Source: JAYFRE01 sp034926235 (GTDB lineage: Bacteria > Pseudomonadota > Alphaproteobacteria > Rhodospirillales > Magnetospirillaceae). Taken from it: 21,184 nt of DNA. The translations under genes were made by a program, and so were the position numbers. The notes under the pieces were generated by a model. That model was not told the origin of the DNA, searched no databases, and was given only the letters and a program-made list of their open reading frames with translations. Positions 6,674 through 13,996 of this stretch are shown piece after piece. How positions within the stretch are numbered: position 1 is the stretch's first letter; every line of letters begins with the position of its first letter. The stretch spans positions 1 to 21,184 of the forward strand of contig JAYFRE010000077.1 in assembly GCA_034926235.1 (NCBI GenBank), written 5' to 3'.

Positions 6674-6703
6674 ATTATAACGCTGCGCCACGGGCACGAT
6701 CAA
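6674..6703 (-). promoter_or_regulatory. Candidate promoter for the PDVWGRELP gene pair
   Basis: On the minus strand TTGATC (6703-6698) and TATAAT (6679-6674) are separated by 18 bases, inside the 347-base stretch without a gene (6505-6851). The -10 lies in a small dyad CGTTAT-TATT-ATAACG (6667-6682), which could also be a protein site. The leader to ATG 6504 would be about 160 bases. Nothing else was recognised in this stretch apart from the ribosome site and a weak promoter-like pair (6790-6818) ahead of the gene at 6852. Confidence 0.4.
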
Positions 6704-6851
6704 GCCGCGGTGCAACCCTCCCGCGCGGAGTCTCCGCCGGCCGGCGGGAAATATCCGCTCCACTTTCTATCCTGGAAAAGCATCGCGGCTTGCCCGCTCT
6801 TCCCGCCTGTAGGATCATTCGAAGAAGGGATGAGGGGGGAGGACTAAGATC

Positions 6852-7121
6852 ATGCCGGCCTATATTATTTCCTATGATCTGCGCCAGCCGGAACAGAATC
6901 TTGAAAACCTTACGGCCAAGCTTGCCTCCTACCCGGTCCACTGGCCCTTGCAACCGTCGGTCTGGATCGTTTCCAGCCGAAAAACGGCGACCGAGATCCG
7001 CAACGATCTGCTGCCCTGCATCGATGCCGAGGATTCCCTGTTCGTCGGCAAACTGAGCGGACAAGCCGCATGGCGCGGTCATCCTGAGAAATTTTCCAAA
7101 TGGATCAAATATCTGTGGTGA
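6852..7121 (+). CDS. Stand-alone Cas2-like / SinR-family small protein
   Basis: The 89-residue product resembles the orphan small proteins often annotated as SinR family or Cas2-like: MPAYIISYDL at the N-terminus (beta strand ending in the Asp9 that corresponds to the conserved Cas2 Asp), VWIVSSRKTATEIRNDLL in the middle, and CIDAEDSLFVGKLSGQAAW followed by a Lys/Trp-rich end. The fold expected is the ferredoxin-like fold shared by Cas2 and VapD. There is no cas1 gene, no other cas gene and no CRISPR array in the window, so an adaptation role is unlikely; a nuclease or toxin-like role is possible but unproven. GGGGGAGGA precedes the ATG. A weak promoter-like pair, TTGCCC (6790-6795) and GATCAT (6813-6818), has a 17-base spacer. 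Confidence 0.7.
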   Translation: MPAYIISYDLRQPEQNLENLTAKLASYPVHWPLQPSVWIVSSRKTATEIRNDLLPCIDAEDSLFVGKLSGQAAWRGHPEKFSKWIKYLW

Positions 7122-7142
7122 CCGGTCCGGCCCCAAAACGGA

Positions 7143-7172
7143 CGAACCCCCCAGGTTTCCCTGGAGGGTTCG
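7143..7172 (-). terminator. Rho-independent terminator after tRNA-Val
   Basis: On the minus strand CGAACCCTCCAGG-GAAA-CCTGGGGGGTTCG forms a 13-bp stem with one G-T wobble and a GAAA tetraloop, starting right after the tRNA CCA end. It is followed by TCCGTTTTGG. The short T run makes it moderate in quality. Confidence 0.65.
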
Positions 7173-7173
7173 A

Positions 7174-7248
7174 TGGTGGGCGCTACAAGGATTGAACTTG
7201 TGACCCCTTCCATGTCAAGGAAGTGCTCTCCCGCTGAGCTAAGCGCCC
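7174..7248 (-). tRNA. tRNA-Val, anticodon GAC
   Basis: The minus strand folds into a complete cloverleaf: acceptor GGGCGCT/AGCGCCC, D arm GCTC-AGCGGGA-GAGC, anticodon arm CTTCC-TTGACAT-GGAAG with anticodon GAC, T arm ACAAG-TTCAATC-CTTGT, discriminator A and an encoded CCA (total 75 bases). The 3' end points towards the accessory region at lower coordinates, the orientation used by elements that integrate at tRNA 3' ends. A terminator hairpin follows immediately. Confidence 0.97.
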
Positions 7249-7293
7249 TGGTCATCACCGCCGGTCAAACTAATTTCCGTCGGTGGAGGCAGC

Positions 7294-7322
7294 GTTTTAT
7301 CGTTATCTTCTCCCCTTTGCAA
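7294..7322 (-). promoter_or_regulatory. Candidate promoter of tRNA-Val
   Basis: On the minus strand TTGCAA (7322-7317) and TAAAAC (7299-7294) are spaced by 17 bases, each matching 4 of 6 consensus positions, about 45 bases before the mature tRNA 5' end. Position fits; sequence match is modest. Confidence 0.35.
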
Positions 7323-7417
7323 CCCCAAAAGCGGGGCCCAGCCTCTCGTTCCTGGAAAAGCCCATCTCCCTTGGGCGGGGGATGACAGGCGCGGGCATTT
7401 GCACTAAACCAGTAGCT

Positions 7418-8290
7418 ATGGACAGCCCGTCCCCTCCCTTTTCCGTTGACGCCGTGCTGGAGATCGTTTCCCCGTCCACAAGCCGCACCGCGCTGATTTT
7501 CGCCTCGCCGCACAGCGGGCGCGACTATCCGGACTCGTTCCTGGCCCAATCCGCGCTCGACCCCGTGAGTTTGCGCCGGTCCGAAGACAGCTATGTCGAT
7601 GAATTGTTCGCCGCAGCCCCCCATCATGGCGCGCCTTTGTTAAAGGCGCTGTTCCCCCGCGCCTATCTCGACGTCAACCGCGAACCCTACGAACTCGACC
7701 CGGCCATGTTCGACGGCCCGCTGCCGCCTTGCGCCAACACCCGCTCGCCCCGCGTCGCCGCCGGGCTGGGCACGATCCCGCGCCAAGTCGCCCAAGACAC
7801 CCCGATCTATCGCGGCAAACTGTCCCTGGCCGATATGGATCAAAGGCTTAAGTTCCTCTATGCCCCTTATCACGACGCGCTCACCCGCCTGATCGACGAC
7901 ACCCTGGCCCAATTCGGCTATTGTCTGCTGATCGATTGCCATTCGATGCCCTCGACCAGCGTTCCTTCCGACCACGGGCCGGTGGACATCGTCCTGGGCG
8001 ATTGTTTCGGCGCCAGTTGCGCACCCGCCCTGACCGTCGGCACCGAACGCTTCCTGGCCGGTCTGGGCTATCGCGTCATCCGCAACCATCCCTATGCCGG
8101 CGGCTACACGACCCGGCATTACGGCTTTCCCGTCCGTGGCATTCATGTCCTGCAGATCGAGCTTAACCGCGCGCTTTATATGGACGAAGCCACGCACCGC
8201 CGCTCCGCCGGCTTTTCCCGTCTGGAAACTCACATGAACGCATTGATCGCTTTTCTCGCCGGACTGCCGGCGCTGGATTTCCGGCCATGA
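7418..8290 (+). CDS. N-formylglutamate amidohydrolase-family protein
   Basis: The 290-residue product matches the N-formylglutamate amidohydrolase (HutG/FGase-like) family: FASPHSGRDYP (His32, Ser33, Gly34), SEDSYVDELF, LDVNREPYELDPAMF, LLIDCHSMPS and NHPYAGGYTTRHYG. Family members hydrolyse N-formylglutamate to formate and glutamate in histidine breakdown, using a metal centre. No other hut gene is present here, so the substrate may differ. ATG 7418 is chosen because the conserved part begins soon after it. In-frame starts at 7382 (ATG directly after GGCGGGGG) or further upstream would add residues without family character, and the ribosome site at 7418 is poor. The stop overlaps the next start by 4 bases (ATGA), so the two genes are translationally coupled. 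Confidence 0.82.
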   Translation: MDSPSPPFSVDAVLEIVSPSTSRTALIFASPHSGRDYPDSFLAQSALDPVSLRRSEDSYVDELFAAAPHHGAPLLKALFPRAYLDVNREPYELDPAMFDGPLPPCANTRSPRVAAGLGTIPRQVAQDTPIYRGKLSLADMDQRLKFLYAPYHDALTRLIDDTLAQFGYCLLIDCHSMPSTSVPSDHGPVDIVLGDCFGASCAPALTVGTERFLAGLGYRVIRNHPYAGGYTTRHYGFPVRGIHVLQIELNRALYMDEATHRRSAGFSRLETHMNALIAFLAGLPALDFRP

Positions 8291-8859
8291 CTCTTGCGAC
8301 ATCGCTGCCCGTCCAGCTCAGAACCGCGACCGAGGAAGACATGGCCGCCATTCTGGCCATCTATTCCCATTACGTCACCCGCACCTTCGTCTCGTTCGAA
8401 GAGGTGCCGCCCAGCCTGGAAGAGATGCAGGCAAGGCGGCGGCGCACGCTTGGGCTGGGCCTGCCCTATCTGGTGGCTGAAAGCGATGGCGAGGTAATGG
8501 GTTACAGCTATGCCGGCCCGTTCCGCCCGCGCTCGGCCTACCGCTACACGTTAGAGGATTCGATCTATGTCTCGCCGATGATCCAGCGCCGGGGCGTCGG
8601 GGCGCTGCTGCTGTCAGGACTGGTGGAACGCTGTACCCAGTTGGGCTACCGGCAGATGATCGGCATCATCGGCGATTCCGCCAACCAGCCTTCGATCGGC
8701 CTGCACCGCAAGCTTGGCTTCCGCCAGGAAGGCGTCCTGCGCGGGGTGGGGCTTAAAAGGGGCCGCTGGATCGACGTCGTGATCATGCACCGTCCGCTGG
8801 GCAACGCCAGCGAGGGCCTGCCCGGTCCGGATCAGCCCGGCCTCAAGCCCGGCGGCTGA
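8287..8859 (+). CDS. GNAT acetyltransferase, phosphinothricin-acetyltransferase-like
   Basis: The 190-residue protein is a single GNAT domain: RTATEEDMAAILAIYSHYV at the start, AGPFRPRSAYRYTLEDSIYV typical of the phosphinothricin/methionine-sulfoximine N-acetyltransferase group, and the acetyl-CoA pyrophosphate loop QRRGVGALLL, followed by SIGLHRKLGF. Such enzymes acetylate the amino group of small amino-acid-like compounds. Most chromosomal members act on methionine sulfone or sulfoximine or related metabolites, so herbicide resistance should not be assumed. The 4-base overlap with the upstream amidohydrolase gene suggests one operon acting on glutamate-like compounds (inference). A strong terminator hairpin follows at 8901-8930. 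Confidence 0.85.
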   Translation: MTLATSLPVQLRTATEEDMAAILAIYSHYVTRTFVSFEEVPPSLEEMQARRRRTLGLGLPYLVAESDGEVMGYSYAGPFRPRSAYRYTLEDSIYVSPMIQRRGVGALLLSGLVERCTQLGYRQMIGIIGDSANQPSIGLHRKLGFRQEGVLRGVGLKRGRWIDVVIMHRPLGNASEGLPGPDQPGLKPGG

Positions 8860-8900
8860 ACTATCGTTCATGGATCGGAGGGGGCTTTTTTAAGAAGAAA

Positions 8901-8930
8901 GGGCCGTAGTTGCCTACGGCCCCAAGTTTT
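8901..8930 (+). terminator. Rho-independent terminator after the GNAT gene
   Basis: GGGCCGTAG-TTGC-CTACGGCCC is a perfect 9-bp stem with a 4-base loop, followed by CCAAGTTTT. It closes the amidohydrolase-GNAT operon. Between it and ATG 9149 lies an A-rich leader with no gene and no convincing promoter. Confidence 0.75.
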
Positions 8931-9148
8931 AGGGAGGAAACGTCCAAGAAAGGCAGACAAAAGGACTGTCATAGACCGCCCCAATTGGCTGCAAGATCAG
9001 GCATAAGGCAAAAATTGCTGCGTTGCAAGAGAAAAAAACCGGCCCGACTATTTGGTCGGTGGATAACCCCGTCCTCCTCTAGCCCCCCGCCATTCCTGGC
9101 ACGCCGTTTGCTTTCCTCTTCGTCGAGACCCATCTCGAAAGAGAAACG

Positions 9149-9961
9149 ATGCGCGTATCCTTCCTCCTCGCCCTGACCTTGTCGCTTCTTGCCGGGCTGA
9201 CCGCCCGCCCCGCCCAAGCCTTTGATCCTGCAGAGGTTTGCTCGCTCGAAACAGCGCGTCAGGAACGTATCCAAGGCATCCCCCACCGCCTGCTGCATTC
9301 GATCGCCCTGGTCGAATCGGGCCGCTGGGACCCCCGGCGCGAGGAAAGTTTTGCCTGGCCCTGGACGGTCATGGCCGAGGGCAAGGGGCGTTTCCTGCCC
9401 ACCAAGGCCGAAGCCATCGCCGAGGTCCAGAAGCTGCGCGCCAAAGGCGTTACCAACATTGATGTCGGCTGCATGCAGGTCAATCTGCGCGCCCACAAGG
9501 ACGCCTTCCGCGATCTGGACGAAGCCTTTGACCCGGCCAGCAACGTCGCCTATGCCGGACGTTTCCTGTCTTCTCTCCACGACAATGCCGGCGATTGGAG
9601 CGTCGCCGGTTCCTATTACCATTCCCAGACGCCCGACCTGGCCGCCCGCTACAAGGCCAAGCTGATGGCCCGCTGGAACAACGAAAAAACCCGTTCCGCC
9701 GGCGCGCCGGTCGATATCCGGCTGGCCTCGGTCTCGACCGACGAAAAATTGCCGCTGGGCCTGCGCCCCTTGCGCATGGCGTCCGCACCGGCGGCGCGCG
9801 CCGTCGATCCGATGCTGGAACAAAACCGCAAGCGCGCCGAAGCGCAGCAAAAGCTGGATGCGGAACGTCAGGAAGCCAAGCGCGTCGCCGACGCCTACCG
9901 GCAGGCAAAGCTGGAGGAATACCGTCAGCGGCGTCAGCAGCAGCCCCAGAACCGGGGTTAA
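9149..9961 (+). CDS. Secreted SLT-type lytic transglycosylase-like protein
   Basis: The 270-residue precursor has a signal peptide (MRVSFLLALTLSLLAGLTARPAQA, cleavage before Phe25). Residues 40-175 form an SLT-like lysozyme-fold domain: the catalytic Glu56 lies in ALVESGRWDP, followed by the AWPWTVMAEGKG motif, DVGCMQVNLRAH and the NVAYAGRFLSSL / SVAGSYYHSQTP end segments common in alphaproteobacterial single-domain transglycosylases. It should cleave the glycan strands of peptidoglycan in the periplasm with 1,6-anhydro product formation. The last 50 residues are a highly charged Gln/Arg/Glu-rich helix (likely coiled coil) that may bind a partner. Monocistronic, with a GAAAGAGAAACG leader before ATG. 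It converges with glgC. Confidence 0.85.
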   Translation: MRVSFLLALTLSLLAGLTARPAQAFDPAEVCSLETARQERIQGIPHRLLHSIALVESGRWDPRREESFAWPWTVMAEGKGRFLPTKAEAIAEVQKLRAKGVTNIDVGCMQVNLRAHKDAFRDLDEAFDPASNVAYAGRFLSSLHDNAGDWSVAGSYYHSQTPDLAARYKAKLMARWNNEKTRSAGAPVDIRLASVSTDEKLPLGLRPLRMASAPAARAVDPMLEQNRKRAEAQQKLDAERQEAKRVADAYRQAKLEEYRQRRQQQPQNRG

Positions 9962-10006
9962 GGCCTCATCTCAGCCATGCTCTGGAAACAAGGCTGAACC
10001 GGCGGC

Positions 10007-11311
10007 TCAACCGGCCTGAGGCTGTTTCGCCAACGCCTCCAGCATCGGGGCAGTTACCAGGGTGACACCGCCTTCGGTGCGGTAAAAACGCTGCTCGTCG
10101 GCTGCCGCATCTTCGCCCACGACCAGCCCCGGCGGAATCTCGCATCCCTGATCGATGATGGCCCGGCGGATCCGCGCCTTGCGGCCGATCACCGCCTTGG
10201 GCAGCACGACCGAATCCTCGACCAGGCTGTAGGAATTCGCCCGCACGTCCGAAAACAGCATGCTGCGCCTGATCAGCGCGCCGGAAACGATGCAGCCGTC
10301 GGCGACCATCGAATCGACCGCCATGCCACGCCGATCATCGGAATCAAAGATGAATTTGGCCGGCGGATTGCGCAGCATCTCGGTCCAGATCGGCCAATTG
10401 TCATCATACATGTTCAGGCCGGGCGTGATCCGGCACAGATCCATGTTGGCCTCCCAATAGGCATCCAACGTGCCGACATCGCGCCAATAGGCGACTTCGC
10501 CGCCGCCATCCATGATAGTCGAATCCTGGAACCGGTGCGCCATCAGCCGGTGCCGTCCCAGCAGCGACGGGATGATGTCGCGGCCGAAATCATGGTTCGA
10601 TCCCAGAAGCTCCGCATCCTCCTCCAACAGCCCATACAGGAAACGGGCGTTGAAGATGTAGATGCCCATACTGGCCAAACACAGATCCGGGTTGCCCGGC
10701 ACCGATTCGGGATCGTCCGGCTTTTCGGCGAAACGGACGATCCGTCCGCCGGGCTGGATGCTCATGATGCCGAATTCATTGGCCTTGGCGCGCGGCACTT
10801 CGATGCAGGCGACGGTGACGTCGGCCTGTTTGACGATATGTTCGGCCAGCATCTTGCCGTAATCCATCTTGTAGACATGATCGCCGGCCAGGATCAGCAC
10901 GAAATCGGGTGCATGGCTCTGGATGATGTCCAGATTCTGGAACACGGCGTCGGCGGTGCCGCGATACCAGTTCTCGCTTTCGGTCCGCTGCTGGGCCGGG
11001 ATCAGTTCGATGAACTCGCCGAACTCGCCGCTCAAAAATCCCCAGCCGCGCTGGACGTGCTGGATCAGGCTGTGCGCCTTATACTGGGTCAGCACGCCGA
11101 TGCGGCGGATGCCGGAATTGATGCAATTCGACAAGGCGAAATCGATGATGCGGAACTTGCCGGCGAAAGGAATAGCGGGCTTGGCGTGCCAGTCGGTAAG
11201 AGCTCTCAACCGCGCTCCCCGCCCTCCGGCGAGAACCAACGCCAGGGTCCGGCGTAATTTCTGTGGAATATTGATATTCGATTCAGGGACACCGACGTCT
11301 AATTTCTGCAT
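10007..11311 (-). CDS. glgC: Glucose-1-phosphate adenylyltransferase (ADP-glucose pyrophosphorylase)
   Basis: Makes ADP-glucose from glucose-1-phosphate and ATP, the regulated step of glycogen synthesis in the cytoplasm. The 434-residue product has the nucleotidyltransferase signature ALVLAGGRGARLRALT, then AKPAIPFAGKFRIIDFALSN, ENWYRGTADAVFQNLD, ILAGDHVYKMDY, FAEKP (Lys of the sugar-phosphate site), ASMGIYIF and YWRDVGTLDAYWEANMDL. A left-handed beta-helix C-terminal domain with repeated V/I-G motifs follows (AVIGRKARIRRAIIDQG). ATG 11311 is chosen because AGAGG lies 8 bases upstream. An in-frame TTG at 11350 would add 13 residues without family match. It is divergent from glgA across about 200 bases, so both can be regulated together. 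Allosteric control by sugar phosphates is expected from the family. Confidence 0.96.
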   Translation of the reverse strand: MQKLDVGVPESNINIPQKLRRTLALVLAGGRGARLRALTDWHAKPAIPFAGKFRIIDFALSNCINSGIRRIGVLTQYKAHSLIQHVQRGWGFLSGEFGEFIELIPAQQRTESENWYRGTADAVFQNLDIIQSHAPDFVLILAGDHVYKMDYGKMLAEHIVKQADVTVACIEVPRAKANEFGIMSIQPGGRIVRFAEKPDDPESVPGNPDLCLASMGIYIFNARFLYGLLEEDAELLGSNHDFGRDIIPSLLGRHRLMAHRFQDSTIMDGGGEVAYWRDVGTLDAYWEANMDLCRITPGLNMYDDNWPIWTEMLRNPPAKFIFDSDDRRGMAVDSMVADGCIVSGALIRRSMLFSDVRANSYSLVEDSVVLPKAVIGRKARIRRAIIDQGCEIPPGLVVGEDAAADEQRFYRTEGGVTLVTAPMLEALAKQPQAG

Positions 11312-11453
11312 TCTTCCGGCCTCTTGCCCGTCATTCGAGACAGATTGCAAAAATATTTAAGGACCAGAACGAACGGTTTACCCCAAACAGTCTTTCGATT
11401 ATTTCGATCTTTTCCCCGTTCCGTACTGGCGTCCGACTTTTTTTCTCGTCCTG

Positions 11454-11482
11454 ATGACAGTATGGCAAAACTGGACTAAACT
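11454..11482 (+). promoter_or_regulatory. Candidate promoter of glgA-glk
   Basis: ATGACA (11454-11459) and TAAACT (11477-11482) with a 17-base spacer match the sigma-70 consensus at 5 and 4 of 6 positions. The leader to ATG 11516 would be about 27 bases and contains GGGAGA as ribosome site. The glgC side has an A/T-rich stretch (TTAAATATTTTT on the minus strand near 11350) but no clear paired hexamers. Confidence 0.45.
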
Positions 11483-11515
11483 TGCATCATCGATGATCGG
11501 TGCGGGAGAACGGTC

Positions 11516-12967
11516 ATGAAAATCCTGTTCGCGGTTCCCGAGCTGTATCCCCTGGTCAAAACCGGTGGTCTCGGCGACGTCGCCGCCGCCTTGCCGCCTG
11601 CCCTGGCGCGGGCCGGGGCGGATATGCGCGTGCTGATGCCGGCCTATCGCGGCCTGGCCGAACAGAGCCGCGCCAAGCCTGTGGCCGATCTCGGCCAGCC
11701 GCTGGGGGCAGGCCCCACCACCTTGCTCGAAGGCCGCATTCCGGATAGCGGCCTCGCTTTGTGGCTGATCGACAATCCGGCCTTGTTCGACCGCGATGGC
11801 GGGCCTTATCTGACGCCCGATGGCGTCGATTGGCCGGACAACGGCCTGCGTTTCGCGCTGCTGGGCTGGGCGGCGGCGCGGCTGTCGCGCACGGACAGCC
11901 CGACCGGCTGGACCCCCGACATCGTCCACGGCCATGATTGGCAGGCTGGGCTGACCGGCGCTTATCTGAAAAGCTGGGGGGTGAAACGACCCGGAATCGT
12001 CTTCACCATCCATAACATGGTCTATCCGGGCATGTTCCCGCCCGACATTCTGCCCCGCTTGGGACTGCCGGAATCCTATTACGGCATCGACGGGTTGGAA
12101 TATTGGGGCCATGTCTCGTACTTAAAAGCGGGGCTGGTCTTTGCCGACAAGCTCACCACCGTCAGCCCGACCTATGCGCGCGAAATCACCACCACGCCTC
12201 ATGGCTGCGGCATGGAAGGCATCCTGGCGGAACGGACACAGGATCTGACCGGCATCCTGAACGGGGCCGATTACACGGTCTGGAACCCGGCGGACGACCC
12301 GGCGATCGAACGGACCTACGATGATTCCGACCTCGAAGCGGGCAAGGCCGCCAACAAAGCGGCGCTGCAACGCCGGCTCGGCCTGCCCGAACAGCCCGAC
12401 GCGCCTTTGATGGCGGTGATCAGCCGGCTTTCCGAACAAAAGGGCATGGATCTGCTGCTGGCCGCCCTGCCCGCCTTGCTGGCCCAGGGCGCGCAACTGG
12501 CGCTGCTGGGAGCCGGCGACAAAAAGCAGGAGGACGCCTTTACCGCCCTGGCCGCCGCGCGCCCCGAACAGGCCGCCGTGCATATCGGCTATTCCGAACC
12601 CCTGGCGCACCAGCTGATGGCCGGTGCCGACCTCTTCTTGATGCCGTCGCGTTTCGAACCCTGCGGCCTGACCCAGATCTACGCCATGCGTTACGGCACG
12701 CTGCCGGTGGTGCATCGCACCGGCGGGCTGGCCGACACCGTGACCGACGCCGGCTATGACAGCCTGCTGACGGGCGCGGCCACCGGCTTCGTCTTTGAAC
12801 AACCCAGCGCCGCCGCCTTCCAATGGGGGGTCGAACGCGCATTGGCGGTCTACCGCACCCAGCCGCAGCAATGGCGGCGCATCCAGGCGGCGGCCCGCCA
12901 GCGGAATTTCGGCTGGGATGCCGCCGCAGCCGATTATCTTTCCCTCTACCGGCAGATCAGACCATGA
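11516..12967 (+). CDS. glgA: Glycogen synthase (ADP-glucose type, GT5)
   Basis: Transfers glucose from ADP-glucose to the growing alpha-1,4-glucan. The 483-residue length is standard for bacterial GlgA. Visible signatures are KTGGLGDVAAALP at residues 15-27 (Lys15 binds ADP-glucose), VHGHDWQAGL, FTIHNMVYPG, the ISRLSEQKGMDLLL start of the second Rossmann domain, and PSRFEPCGLTQIYAMRYG from residue 377 (Glu381 catalytic region) followed by RTGGLADTV. GGGAGAACGGTC precedes the ATG. The last bases overlap glk by 4 (ATGA), so synthase and glucokinase are translationally coupled. The upstream divergent glgC provides its substrate. Confidence 0.97.
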   Translation: MKILFAVPELYPLVKTGGLGDVAAALPPALARAGADMRVLMPAYRGLAEQSRAKPVADLGQPLGAGPTTLLEGRIPDSGLALWLIDNPALFDRDGGPYLTPDGVDWPDNGLRFALLGWAAARLSRTDSPTGWTPDIVHGHDWQAGLTGAYLKSWGVKRPGIVFTIHNMVYPGMFPPDILPRLGLPESYYGIDGLEYWGHVSYLKAGLVFADKLTTVSPTYAREITTTPHGCGMEGILAERTQDLTGILNGADYTVWNPADDPAIERTYDDSDLEAGKAANKAALQRRLGLPEQPDAPLMAVISRLSEQKGMDLLLAALPALLAQGAQLALLGAGDKKQEDAFTALAAARPEQAAVHIGYSEPLAHQLMAGADLFLMPSRFEPCGLTQIYAMRYGTLPVVHRTGGLADTVTDAGYDSLLTGAATGFVFEQPSAAAFQWGVERALAVYRTQPQQWRRIQAAARQRNFGWDAAAADYLSLYRQIRP

Positions 12968-13965
12968 CCGTCATCGTCACCGCATCTCCAGCCGGCGTCG
13001 TCCCTGACGCCGGCTATCCTGGCCTGATTGCCGATATCGGCGGTACCAATGTCCGTTTCGCCCTGGTCGACGCGCTGGGCGGAATCCATGAACCCGTCAC
13101 GCTGAAATGCGCCGATTACGCCAGCCCGGTCGATGCCGCGCGGGTCTATCTCGCCCAGCGTCCCGAAGGACGCCCGACGGCGGCAGTCTTCGCCGTTGCC
13201 TCGCCGATCACCAGCGACCAGGTGTCGATGACCAATCATCCCTGGAACTTTTCGATCGCGGAAAGCCGGGAAGCGTTGGGGTTGGAGCGGTTCGAGGTCA
13301 TCAATGATTTCGCCGCCGTCGCCCACGGTTTGCCCGCCTTCACCGACGAAGACAAGGCGATCGTGAACCGGGGCGAACCCCATGATCACGCCCCGATCGC
13401 GCTGCTGGGACCGGGAACGGGTCTGGGCGTATCGGCCCTGGTGCCGTCCGGCGCGGGGCGCTGGACCGTGGTCGCGGGCGAAGGCGGCCATACGACCCTA
13501 CCGGCCTGCGACGACCGGGAAGCCGGTTTGATTTCCTGGCTGCGCCAACGGCACGGCCATGTCTCGGCTGAACGGCTCCTATCCGGACCGGGACTGGTCG
13601 CCATCCATGACGCGCTGCGGGCGATGATGGATCTGCCGCCCGAATCCGTCACCCCCGCCGATCTGTCCCGTCGCGCCGCCCACGGCGAGTCCTTGGCCAA
13701 GGACGCCTACGACATCTTCTTCGCCCTGCTGGGCACCTTCGCCGGCAATGTCGCGCTGGTGCTGGGGGCCAAGGGCGGCGTGGTGCTGGCGGGCGGCATC
13801 CTGCCCCGGGTTCTTCCCGCCCTCTTATCCTCGCGCTTCATGGCCCGCTTCGTGGCCAAGGGCCGGTTTGAAGGCTATCTGCGCACCGTCCCCGTCTCGG
13901 TGCTGACCCATCCCTTCCCCGCCTTCCCCGGCCTGGCGCGGCGGTTGATCCTGCCGGTGGAATAA
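12964..13965 (+). CDS. glk: Glucokinase (bacterial hexokinase-type Glk)
   Basis: Phosphorylates glucose to glucose-6-phosphate with ATP. The 333-residue product has the Glk pattern: LIADIGGTNVRFAL (phosphate-1 loop, residues 21-34), VINDFAAVAHGLP with the catalytic Asp115, LLGPGTGLGVSAL, the glucose-binding GEGGH (Glu173, His176, spaced as Glu157/His160 of the E. coli enzyme) and GHVSAERLLSGPGLVAI. The start ATG overlaps the glgA stop codon. A longer frame from 12823 would lie inside glgA and is not supported. A glucokinase cotranslated with glycogen synthase fits routing of free glucose (for example from glycogen breakdown) back to glucose-6-phosphate and storage. Converges with the channel gene; no strong terminator was seen between them. 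Confidence 0.95.
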   Translation: MTVIVTASPAGVVPDAGYPGLIADIGGTNVRFALVDALGGIHEPVTLKCADYASPVDAARVYLAQRPEGRPTAAVFAVASPITSDQVSMTNHPWNFSIAESREALGLERFEVINDFAAVAHGLPAFTDEDKAIVNRGEPHDHAPIALLGPGTGLGVSALVPSGAGRWTVVAGEGGHTTLPACDDREAGLISWLRQRHGHVSAERLLSGPGLVAIHDALRAMMDLPPESVTPADLSRRAAHGESLAKDAYDIFFALLGTFAGNVALVLGAKGGVVLAGGILPRVLPALLSSRFMARFVAKGRFEGYLRTVPVSVLTHPFPAFPGLARRLILPVE

Positions 13966-13996
13966 GCGGGGCCGGCCCTGACCGCCTTCCCCGCCA

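Noticed and set aside
6852..7121. Part of a CRISPR-Cas system
   Set aside because: No repeat-spacer array and no other cas gene was found on either strand; the protein matches the stand-alone Cas2-like group.
9030..9062. Hairpin CCGAC...GTCGG with an adjacent A/T run as a minus-strand terminator
   Set aside because: The stem is only 5 bp, it is separated from the T run by GC bases, and no minus-strand gene reads into it.
9972..10000. TCAGCC...GGCTGA inverted repeat between the transglycosylase gene and glgC
   Set aside because: Only 6 bp with a long loop and no T run, so not a convincing terminator.
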